From NCBI RefSeq assembly GCF_006443095.1, contig NZ_VFWZ01000009.1:124001-188000 (forward strand): a stretch of 64,000 bases of DNA, written 5' to 3'. Below, one piece after another: positions 47,505-55,469 of this stretch. The DNA comes from Aquimarina algicola. GTDB lineage: Bacteria > Bacteroidota > Bacteroidia > Flavobacteriales > Flavobacteriaceae. Each line of letters begins with the position of its first letter. Within the stretch, counting starts at the first letter, position 1. The position numbers were made by a program, and so were the translations under genes. The notes beneath the pieces were generated by a model. The model saw only the letters and a list, made by a program, of their open reading frames with translations. It did no database searches and was not told where the DNA came from.

Positions 47505-48915
47505 TGTAAAAGGGGGAGTTTTATCTACATTAGAATTACAACAGATTATAGAATATGCAATAGAGTTAGAATTAGAATGTATTCATTTTGGCTCTAGACA
47601 AGATATTATCTTTCCTCTAAAAAACAATAAAGAAAAGTTTATATCACAACACCCATCTTTTGATCCGGGAATTTTTGCAAAAACAGAGAATCAAAACATT
47701 AGCAGTTCTTATGTTTCAATGGATATTTTTGATGCTACTGTTTGGCTTAGAGGTACAACCTATCTCTATTTGTTAGAAGAATTTACATATGATCCAAAAT
47801 TTAAGATTAATATAATTGATCCTAAACAACAGATTGTTCCATTATTTTCTGGAGACCTTAATTTTATTGCCTCATCTCATGAGAACTATTGGTACCTATT
47901 TTTAAAATTACCAAATTGGGAAGAAGTCTATTATCCTGTTTTGGTATATACATGGGATATTGCAAAAATAGCAGAGGGCATAGAAAACATTTATGAAAAA
48001 GTTAATAATGTCGAAGAGCTTTTTCAGTTTTTGAATGAGAGCCTTGATACAAATAATAAAGTAATAGAAAAGCCACTTCATACTGTATTTCATCCTTTTC
48101 CGTATTATGAAGGGATGAATAAAATGGGAATTGATCAATATTGGTTAGGGTTATATTGGAGAAACAATAGATATGATTTAAAATTCCTAAAAGCATTATG
48201 TGAATTTTGCGTTGAACATAGAATAGGAAAAATATGTTTAACCCCTTGGAAATCTTTTATTATAAAGGGGATAGCAAAAGAAAATAAACTAAGTTTAGAA
48301 AAACTTCTTGGTCGATTTGGAATCAATATAAGACATTCTGCATTAGAATTAAATTGGTATTTGCCAGTTAATGATCAAAAAGCATTGCAATTAAAAGAAT
48401 ATTTAGTTAAAAAGTTTGATCAAAATGACATTAGTACTTATGGTCTTACTTTTGCTATCACCTCGAAACGAAATCAAAAACGATATTTTACCTCGATTGT
48501 GATTGAAGAGAATATCAAATCTTTAGCTTTTGATGATATGGTTGTAGTGTCTGGGTACAATGTTTTGTATGCTAAGAATTTTGATCCAAATTCTAAAACA
48601 TATCTTCTGTATGCACAGGATGTTGGGCAAACAGATTTACCGGATTTACTTCTAGAGCTTACCAAAACATATTTTAAAAATTTAGGAACAGAACAAACAG
48701 GACTATTTTTTCAGTCTTCCTCAAAAAAAGAAATAGTAACAAAGGAAGTATATCAATGCAGAGATTGTGATACTATCTATGATTCTACATTAGGAGACAG
48801 GGCAAACAAAATACCTAGAGGGATTAAATTTAATGATCTGCCTGCAGACTACTGCTGTCCACTTTGTGAATCTCCAAAAGAAAATTTTAAAAAATCTTCG
48901 CTGTCGTATACTTAA
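47473..48915 (+). CDS. Nitrite/sulfite-reductase-like protein with C-terminal rubredoxin
   Basis: 480 residues, starting inside the nasA end (32-bp overlap), so translationally coupled. Two ferredoxin-like half-domains of the nitrite/sulfite reductase type can be seen: IDVKGGVLSTLELQQII at the N-terminus and DLKFLKALCEFCVEHRIGKICLTPWKSF near 230. The siroheme Cys pattern (CX5C with CX3C) is absent, so it should not reduce nitrite itself. The C-terminal 55 residues are a rubredoxin with CRDC (Cys429, Cys432) and CPLC (Cys462, Cys465). A role as electron carrier or assembly factor for NasA is inferred. Function unknown. Confidence 0.8.
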   Translation: MKKEQKLYRIDVKGGVLSTLELQQIIEYAIELELECIHFGSRQDIIFPLKNNKEKFISQHPSFDPGIFAKTENQNISSSYVSMDIFDATVWLRGTTYLYLLEEFTYDPKFKINIIDPKQQIVPLFSGDLNFIASSHENYWYLFLKLPNWEEVYYPVLVYTWDIAKIAEGIENIYEKVNNVEELFQFLNESLDTNNKVIEKPLHTVFHPFPYYEGMNKMGIDQYWLGLYWRNNRYDLKFLKALCEFCVEHRIGKICLTPWKSFIIKGIAKENKLSLEKLLGRFGINIRHSALELNWYLPVNDQKALQLKEYLVKKFDQNDISTYGLTFAITSKRNQKRYFTSIVIEENIKSLAFDDMVVVSGYNVLYAKNFDPNSKTYLLYAQDVGQTDLPDLLLELTKTYFKNLGTEQTGLFFQSSSKKEIVTKEVYQCRDCDTIYDSTLGDRANKIPRGIKFNDLPADYCCPLCESPKENFKKSSLSYT

Positions 48916-49185
48916 AAGTAATAATCAATAAAAGGGTATTTTTAGAGCTATTAAATTAATAAATAATTAATTTCTACTATTTCATTTTTGTTTTTTGATA
49001 ATAATTTAGGCTTCACTATATATTTTTTAGGGGTAATTTTTATTTTTTGACACTTTATATATAGATTTGAATTGTTTTTAAGGGGTAGTATCGTTTTTTA
49101 ATGATATTTTTTTAAAATAGACCCTAATTTTTTATAGGTTGTGTTTTGCAGCTTTTAAGTTAAATATATTTTATAACCAAAATTT

Positions 49186-49518
49186 ATGCTTATGAATCTA
49201 GAAGAAATTATTACGGCATCAATTTCAGAGTTCTTAGATGTAGAAGTCCATAAAGATACAGAAACACTTGATTTGGCTTCAAAAATAGAAATTGTTCAAA
49301 AAAGAATCTTAGATAAATCCAAAAATAGTCCATTTCCTAATTATACAGAAAAGGTAAAAGACTATAAATATGAAATGTTTTTTAAGAGTAACCCTAATGA
49401 TATGATTAAAATAGATGGTTGGTTACCTATTGAAACTGAAAAAATAGGTAAAACAGATAAAATATCTGAATACATAGAAATTGGGCTTCTCAGAAAAATA
49501 GAATCCGTGTATAGCTAA
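49186..49518 (+). CDS. Hypothetical protein, 110 residues
   Basis: Two ATGs (49186 and 49192) could serve as start. The product is acidic and Lys-rich, mainly helical by composition, with no signal peptide, Cys pair or known motif. A conspicuous 14-bp palindrome overlaps its stop codon. Codon use matches its neighbours. I do not recognise the family. It follows the nitrate island by 270 bp, in which there are two copies of a GGGGTA string (49030 and 49082) but no clear promoter. Confidence 0.55.
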   Translation: MLMNLEEIITASISEFLDVEVHKDTETLDLASKIEIVQKRILDKSKNSPFPNYTEKVKDYKYEMFFKSNPNDMIKIDGWLPIETEKIGKTDKISEYIEIGLLRKIESVYS

Positions 49519-49530
49519 CAAACGTTTGTT
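49517..49530. repeat. 14-bp perfect palindrome overlapping a stop codon
   Basis: AACAAACGTTTGTT is perfectly symmetric around CG and begins in the stop codon of the 110-residue gene. The core resembles LacI-family operators, yet it lies at a gene end, about 280 bp before the next gene, so an operator function is doubtful. Confidence 0.4.
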
Positions 49531-49621
49531 GTTAGGATATATAAACACAATTTCTGGTTTTAGTGTTTATTGATCTATAGAAAAATTGATTTTTATTATA
49601 TAGATACTGATTGTTTTGAAT

Positions 49622-49667
49622 GTACCGGTCATGATTGTGTAACAACTATGATCGGTTTTTTATTTTT
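49622..49667 (+). terminator. Imperfect hairpin with T run
   Basis: An arm from about 49623 (ACCGGTCAT) pairs with ATGATCGGTT ending near 49657, with wobble pairs and a mismatch towards the loop. TTTTTTATTTTT follows. It is about 105 bp after the 110-residue gene and is its likely terminator. Confidence 0.6.
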
Positions 49668-49811
49668 CATAATTTCTATCTTTTTTAGACTGTTTATTCA
49701 ATTATAATTGTTAATACTTCTGTTTAAAAGTATTTTTTTTACAAAACGTTAGGTTTTTTTTAAACTGTATTTTTACAGATACAATTTTAAAGTATCAAAT
49801 TAATAGTATTT

Positions 49812-50000
49812 ATGACAGAGTATGTCTTATTAACAGACGATCAAACTTATTTTGTAGAATATTTAATAGGTGAGTTAGTGCTTTCAAATAGTATTAGTGA
49901 AGCTATGAAATTTGATGATGAGCATATTGCCCAAAAATTTAAAAAGATGCTACATGCTACATGCAAGCTTACCACAAGTGTAAATACTTACATAGAGTAA
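49812..50000 (+). CDS. Small hypothetical protein, 62 residues
   Basis: A short frame with ATG at 49812 and normal composition, ending 11 bp before the opposing S41 peptidase gene. No signal peptide or recognised motif; one Cys (LHATCKL). Codon use is consistent with coding, but the length makes the call uncertain. No terminator separates the two convergent genes. Confidence 0.45.
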   Translation: MTEYVLLTDDQTYFVEYLIGELVLSNSISEAMKFDDEHIAQKFKKMLHATCKLTTSVNTYIE

Positions 50001-50010
50001 TTAAAAAGGA

Positions 50011-51468
50011 TTAGTTATTACCTTTTATTAATCTAAAAATATAATCTAATAAAGGATCTTTTGAGAGGGTTAAATGTTCTACTGACATGTTGATATGCTT
50101 GTCTGGCATAACACCAGAGCCTTTGGGAACATTTTTATCTGTTATATAATGATTATTTTTCTGCATATTCATAATCACTTTAATTTTTGAATTTGGAAGT
50201 TCGTAGTACACAGGCAATTCTCCATTAGAAAAATAATATCCGCCCCCTGTTTCTTCTCCTAATAGTGTGATATTTTTGTTGTTTTTTGCATTTAGCGCAA
50301 ATATCGAAGCTTCAGAGGATGTAGCGCCACCAATTAAAACATAAACTTTCCCTGTAAACTTATTTTGACTAGGGATCATCATAGTTTCCAGATCATCAAA
50401 ATTAAATTTCCAACCATCATAAACAGGATGATTATTAAACTTGGCTTTTAATACTTGTTTTTCATTTGAAAATGATCTAATAGCATGTTTTTTCTCGGGT
50501 ATCGATAAAGAGGCTACAAACTCACTTGTTATTTGTTTAAAAGGTTTATTTGTGATATGCGAATATAAACTGATAGTATTGGATCTAAACCCTCCTTTGT
50601 TATTACGAATGTCAATAACTAAATTTTGAATTTTTTGTTGCTCAATTTCTTTAAATATATCTTCTACATGTGATTTGAAAACTCTGGTATCTCCTGCAAA
50701 TGAATTTACAACGAGTACTGCTGTATTCAATTCTTTTTTAAACAAGGTAAAGGGACTCTTGTTAACTATAAAATGAGTATAAAATTTGAAATTATTTTGT
50801 TCACCATGAAATTTTGCAAAATAAGAATAACGTTTAGCATTTCTTAACTTTACTTTTACAGAAGATTCAGCAGGAAGCTCAATGCTTGCTTCTGTTCCAT
50901 CCAGTTGCCTATAAGTAATCAAAAACTGTTTTTGTAATCCAAACTCATAAAAGTAATACTCTCCAAAAAGAGCTTCTAACATTCTATATTTACGAGTTAG
51001 GTTATGCCCATCTGCCGGAATGTATTTTTTTAACTTTTCTAAGATATGATCAGACTTTTGATCATTGATTTGTATTATTTGTGAACCAACGGGAATGTCA
51101 AAATCATCTGTGTCAGTATAAAGGTGGTGGTTAATAATTTTTAATGATAAAGGGAAATAGTATTGATCTTTTTTCAAAATTTTGGGAGGTAGTAATACTA
51201 AGTGACTGTCTTTGATGTGATTTGTTATGCCTAATAATGTTTTGTAAACATCTATGTCAGAAGTGTCTTTTATTTGATTTTTTGTAAGATCAAAAACGTA
51301 ATCAAGTGAATCATTGCTTATGTATTCATAAAGATTAGGATGTCCCTTTTTAAGAATATTTTCAAAAATTATAAAATCTTCCGCAACACCAAGAGAGTCG
51401 ATAGCTCTTTGTGCAGAAAGAAAATTTATAAACATATAAAAAACTAAAATCGATCTGATTTGTTTCAT
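50011..51468 (-). CDS. S41 family (C-terminal processing type) peptidase
   Basis: 485 residues, signal peptide MKQIRSILVFYMFINFLSAQ. The S41 core is visible: NLVIDIRNNKGG (strand and oxyanion turn), then GGATSSEASIFALN with the probable nucleophile Ser, and LLGEETGGGYYF. A divergent PDZ-like segment lies at about 100-180. Such proteins in Bacteroidota cut peptides in the periplasm or act as tricorn-like hydrolases, and no substrate can be named. It is a single gene: 136 bp separate it from the upstream gene on the same strand. Confidence 0.87.
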   Translation of the reverse strand: MKQIRSILVFYMFINFLSAQRAIDSLGVAEDFIIFENILKKGHPNLYEYISNDSLDYVFDLTKNQIKDTSDIDVYKTLLGITNHIKDSHLVLLPPKILKKDQYYFPLSLKIINHHLYTDTDDFDIPVGSQIIQINDQKSDHILEKLKKYIPADGHNLTRKYRMLEALFGEYYFYEFGLQKQFLITYRQLDGTEASIELPAESSVKVKLRNAKRYSYFAKFHGEQNNFKFYTHFIVNKSPFTLFKKELNTAVLVVNSFAGDTRVFKSHVEDIFKEIEQQKIQNLVIDIRNNKGGFRSNTISLYSHITNKPFKQITSEFVASLSIPEKKHAIRSFSNEKQVLKAKFNNHPVYDGWKFNFDDLETMMIPSQNKFTGKVYVLIGGATSSEASIFALNAKNNKNITLLGEETGGGYYFSNGELPVYYELPNSKIKVIMNMQKNNHYITDKNVPKGSGVMPDKHINMSVEHLTLSKDPLLDYIFRLIKGNN

Positions 51469-51603
51469 CTATAATAATAACACTATGTACTAATGGACTT
51501 TTAAAAAACAGTAGTTGTTACAATTTTATTATGTTTCCCGTAGTAAAAGTACTAAAATTACTTTTTCATAGTGTTAATTATTATAAAGATATTATGCTAA
51601 TTA

Positions 51604-52902
51604 TTAGTTTAATTTACGCAGTTGTTTCTTGATTTTTTTAATAGCAGATTCTATAGATTTTTCAGGTTCTATAACGTTGTATTCTCCCCAAAACTCTGGA
51701 TCAGAAAATCCTGAAGCTTCATCACTAATTACAACAGAAGATTTTAATCGTTCTCGCGCAGCAATGGATTCTTTTTCTGTATTCTTTTTCCAGTCAGTAA
51801 CTGCCATTTCTACATTTAATTTATATAGAGAATTGAATAGTCTTTTTTTCCAATTAATCTTTATGTTTAAATCTATCCTACCGTAACTATAGTACCATTT
51901 TCCGTCTTTTTGTCTGTAATCGATATTATAAGAGGCCTGTGTAGGATAAACTTTTGCTCTTTTAGGTTTTTTTCTAATAAACATTTTACTCACCTCGTCT
52001 TTGTTTTCCAAATTGAGATCAAACACAGCTTTTGTTAAAGCCAATGTTTCAGAGTCTATATACAGTTTTCCAAAATATAAAGGTTCTTTTATATTTGGAC
52101 GTTGTTTGAAATTTAAGACATAAATATATTTGTCATTTATTTTGGTAGATTTTCCAAAACTAAACTCATATAGAGCGGTCATGTTTTCTGTAAAAAGGAT
52201 CTCAGGATTCTTCATTACATCTATGTATAATGTACTTGTAGGGCCTCCTTGCAATTTTACAGTTAAGGTATCTAATTTTTTATAATCAGCACTTTTTCGT
52301 GCTTTAAAAAGTTTGATCACATCATTTTTTCGAGATTCGTATGGATTTTTATAAACATCAATAACTGCTTCAGAAAGTGATACATATGTTCTACGCTTTT
52401 TGATGGTTTCTCGGTAAAAAGCTGTCATTATCGTATTGTCACTTAAATAGTTAGTGCCTTTTTTCTTGAGGACTTCTCTTATAAGTGCATTAGGGTCTTT
52501 GGGATCAATATTAATCTCTGAAAGTTCAGTTACAGATAAGTTTAATTTTATCTTTAATTTACCTTCTTTAAAATCTGAAAAAGAAATTACTTTATCGTGA
52601 TAACCTAGGTAAGAAACTTTAATGCTATTGCTATTGGTAAGCGATTTAGGAACTTTAAGCAAAAATTCTCCTTCATCATTTGTAACAGTAGAAATATTTG
52701 TTTGATTTACAGAGACAGAAGCTGATATAAGTGGTTTATTTGTTTCACTATCTAGAACAATTCCTTCATATTGCATGTATTCTGATGACGTATCTTGAAA
52801 AAATGCAAATGCATGCATATTAAAAAACAATCCGATTACAAAAACAATCATTTTAAAAGCATTGCTACTGCTTCTTTTGTGTAAAGTATTTTTTTTACTC
52901 AT
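51604..52902 (-). CDS. Carboxypeptidase-regulatory-like domain protein, secreted
   Basis: 432 residues. Signal peptide at about 17-37. A CarboxypepD_reg-like beta-sandwich (EGIVLDSETNKPLISASVSV ... LGYHDK) covers about 45-130. The remainder is rich in beta-strands (ALIREVLKKKGTNYLSDNTIMTAFYRE, TLYIDVMKNPEILF) and occurs in many Flavobacteria proteins of unknown role; DUF5686-type proteins have a similar start but a longer barrel. No TonB plug or barrel is present. Function unknown, possibly cell-envelope assembly. Confidence 0.72.
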   Translation of the reverse strand: MSKKNTLHKRSSSNAFKMIVFVIGLFFNMHAFAFFQDTSSEYMQYEGIVLDSETNKPLISASVSVNQTNISTVTNDEGEFLLKVPKSLTNSNSIKVSYLGYHDKVISFSDFKEGKLKIKLNLSVTELSEINIDPKDPNALIREVLKKKGTNYLSDNTIMTAFYRETIKKRRTYVSLSEAVIDVYKNPYESRKNDVIKLFKARKSADYKKLDTLTVKLQGGPTSTLYIDVMKNPEILFTENMTALYEFSFGKSTKINDKYIYVLNFKQRPNIKEPLYFGKLYIDSETLALTKAVFDLNLENKDEVSKMFIRKKPKRAKVYPTQASYNIDYRQKDGKWYYSYGRIDLNIKINWKKRLFNSLYKLNVEMAVTDWKKNTEKESIAARERLKSSVVISDEASGFSDPEFWGEYNVIEPEKSIESAIKKIKKQLRKLN

Positions 52903-52988
52903 GATTAAATTTTTAATTTTTCTTTTTATTTAGCTTATAATGAACAATATAAGAAATTTTGGGCAGAAATGCTGGTTTTGTAAGGGAA

Positions 52989-54389
52989 CTAGTGATAATC
53001 ATGATGTTCTCCAAACCAATTTTTTAGTTTGATATTTAGAGTTTCTGTAGTAAATGGTTTTGTGATGTAATCATCTAATCCTTTGGCGATAAAACGTTCA
53101 GCATCTCCCGGTAAGGCATTGGATGTAATAGCAATAATAGGAGGTACTTTTTTATGATGTTCACGAATCAACTTACTAGTTTGTACACCATCGATACCAG
53201 GGAGATTAATATCCATCAAAATCAAGTCGTATAAACCTTCTTTGAACATTTGTAATGCTTGTGTTCCATTTTTTGCAACATCAGTTGTACATCCAAAATA
53301 TTTTAATATTTGTTTAGATACTAATATATTGGTTTCAGAATCTTCGACTAAAAGAATGTGCAGGTTATATTTTTGCTCTTGTATATTACTATTTTGTTTT
53401 GTGTCTTTTTGTAAGGAGGTTTTTGAAATTTTTGTCTTAAAAGTAAACCAAAAGTTACTCCCTTTGCCAAGCTCACTTTCGACTCCTAATGATCCTCCCA
53501 TCAAGTCAACTAATTTTTTTGAAATAGTAAGACCAAGACCACTACCTTCACCAATTAAAATTGATGGTTCATGAAATTGGCTGAATCTATTAAAAAGAGC
53601 TTCAGAGTCTTGTTTGTTAATTCCAATTCCTGTATCGATTACCTCAATTTTAATGATAAGTTCTTCTTGTTTTTGGGAGAAAACAGAGCATTGTATTTTG
53701 ATCTCTCCCTCATCTGTAAATTTGATAGCATTACCTATAAGATTTGATAAAACCTGAGTTAAACGATTATTATCGGCTATAATATTTTCAGGTACATCAT
53801 CAGCATAATCAGCTTTTAAAGCAATATTTTTTGATTTTGAAGTTGCTAAAAAAAGATAAATATTTTGATGAATCAAATCTTTTAAGTTGAGATGAATATG
53901 AGATAATTCAAATTTTCCCGCCTCAATTTTTGATATATCTAAGATTTGATTTAAAATATCAAGTAAATTAAGAGAAGATTGGTGTATGGTCGTTACATAC
54001 TCTTTTTGAAGATTATTAAGTTGAGTGTTCTTAAAAAGAAGATCAATCATTCCTACTACTCCTACCATGGGAGTTCTTATCTCATGACTCATATTGGCCA
54101 AAAAATCCAGTTTGAACTTAGATGCTTTGAGAATCTGTTGATTTTTCTCTTTTAATTTATCAAGATTTCTACCGCCAAACAGAGCAAACAATCCTAAAAA
54201 TAAAGGGGCAGTATCTATAATATAATGTATAGGATAACTTTTTTGAACATAGAGTATAGATTTCCACGAAAACTCTAGATTGAGTCTTGATATATCTATA
54301 AAAGTAGCTAGTATAGGAAATAAAAAACCAAAAAATACCCCATATAAAGAGTATTTAGCAGCTTCAGATTTTACCCATGATGTGTGCAT
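52989..54389 (-). CDS. Hybrid sensor histidine kinase/response regulator
   Basis: 466 residues. Two membrane helices (about 13-32 and 55-72) with a loop of about 20 residues and no recognisable sensor domain. HisKA with FLANMSHEIRTPM (His102), HATPase with NLIGNAIKFTDEG, DTGIGI and GSGLGLTISKKL, and a fused receiver with LLVEDSETN and Asp393 in ILMDINLPGIDG. A partner with an Hpt domain is expected but not seen here. Signal unknown. Confidence 0.9.
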   Translation of the reverse strand: MHTSWVKSEAAKYSLYGVFFGFLFPILATFIDISRLNLEFSWKSILYVQKSYPIHYIIDTAPLFLGLFALFGGRNLDKLKEKNQQILKASKFKLDFLANMSHEIRTPMVGVVGMIDLLFKNTQLNNLQKEYVTTIHQSSLNLLDILNQILDISKIEAGKFELSHIHLNLKDLIHQNIYLFLATSKSKNIALKADYADDVPENIIADNNRLTQVLSNLIGNAIKFTDEGEIKIQCSVFSQKQEELIIKIEVIDTGIGINKQDSEALFNRFSQFHEPSILIGEGSGLGLTISKKLVDLMGGSLGVESELGKGSNFWFTFKTKISKTSLQKDTKQNSNIQEQKYNLHILLVEDSETNILVSKQILKYFGCTTDVAKNGTQALQMFKEGLYDLILMDINLPGIDGVQTSKLIREHHKKVPPIIAITSNALPGDAERFIAKGLDDYITKPFTTETLNIKLKNWFGEHHDYH

Positions 54390-54518
54390 TGTGTATGTTA
54401 GAGTTGGTTAGGTTTTAATTTGATTTTACATCCAATAATATCAAAAATAAATATCAATATTTTTTTAGTATAAAAATTAAAGAATAAGAACTATAATGTG
54501 ATAAATATACACTAAAAA

Positions 54519-54544
54519 ATCCACGACACGTAATGGTCGTGGAT
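54519..54544 (-). terminator. Intrinsic terminator of small secreted-protein gene
   Basis: A 9-bp perfect stem (54519-54527 with 54536-54544) and 8-nt loop lie 33 bp past the stop of the minus-strand gene. The minus strand continues with a T run (complement of the A run at 54514-54519). Confidence 0.8.
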
Positions 54545-54576
54545 CATAAAAATCTCCTTACTTTTGATGATTGAAT

Positions 54577-55110
54577 TTAGTTTTTAAAAATTATTTTTTT
54601 TAGTTTATATCCTTCGATTTTCATTAGATATGGTTTTGGATCTATATAATTTTGTATATAATCATCTACTTCACCTTTGTCAAGTAATCTTCCCGACATT
54701 GTATATAAACTATAATTTAGACCTTGCTCTACATCTTTGATATTCTTAAATGTTTTTTGGTCTGTACTTTGTTGACAAGTATCATCTGCTAGAAATCTAT
54801 TGGTAAATGTAATTCTTCCTTGTTCTTGACCTTCTAAAGTAACTGTTGCAGATTCATCTATTTCGATGATGCCATTACCGGTTAAATCTCCTAATATTAT
54901 AAGGCATGCATTTCTTACTTTAATTCTAGCGCCATCTTCAAGATGTAAACTCTCTGTAATAAAAATTACTCCTTCTTCCGAGTTTTCATCTAAGCCATCA
55001 ACAACTGTATTTTCTGTAACCGACATTAACTTATAAGAAATATCTATTTTGGTTGTTGAAAAAGTTAAGCCCGTTACAAAAAAGGCTAATAGGGGTAAAA
55101 ATATTCTCAT
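54577..55110 (-). CDS. Small secreted protein with T9SS-tail-like end
   Basis: The start is placed at the ATG at 55108-55110, which yields a signal peptide (MRIFLPLLAFFVTGLTFS); a longer frame would add 35 residues without leader character. 177 residues. The middle has short beta-strand repeats (ITESLHLEDGARIKVRNACLIILGDLTGNGIIEID). The last 45 residues (YSLYTMSGRLLDKGEV to LKKIIFKN) resemble a shortened type A T9SS sorting domain. Function unknown, likely exported or surface bound. Confidence 0.6.
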   Translation of the reverse strand: MRIFLPLLAFFVTGLTFSTTKIDISYKLMSVTENTVVDGLDENSEEGVIFITESLHLEDGARIKVRNACLIILGDLTGNGIIEIDESATVTLEGQEQGRITFTNRFLADDTCQQSTDQKTFKNIKDVEQGLNYSLYTMSGRLLDKGEVDDYIQNYIDPKPYLMKIEGYKLKKIIFKN

Positions 55111-55469
55111 ATGTTCGATTTTGGGGTTAAACCTTAATTTTTTAAAAAGTAAGTAAATTCTTACTTTGTTTAATTTATGATCGTTGTAAAACGTTAAATC
55201 AACGACAATATACAATATTTTATGCTAAAAACGTAATCCGTTTATGCTTAACATTGAGCATTTTAGCATTTTGATAGCTATGTAATCATTCTTAGCCCCT
55301 ATAATTACTAATGATAAACACAAATGTTAAATTTTTGCTTTTTTTTAACAAAAGAAAAAATAGATTGTTATCTGTTTGATTTTTAGTAAAAAACAAATTT
55401 TAAGAATTTGGATACAATAAAAGAGATGTTTTATTTATTAGATTTATATACGTTTTAATATCTAGAAAA

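Noticed and set aside
49743-49751. AAAACGTTA string before the 62-residue gene
   Set aside because: Only half of a palindrome is present, so there is no basis for an operator call.
53242-53574. Open frame of 110 codons on the plus strand inside the hybrid kinase gene
   Set aside because: It lies opposite the conserved HATPase and receiver coding sequence and has unlikely composition (many Cys and Ser).
55222-55268. Complex inverted repeat (TGCTAAAA ... TTTTAGCA) before the patatin gene
   Set aside because: It has short AT-rich arms separated by 30 bases with no match to a known RNA class; judged likely chance.
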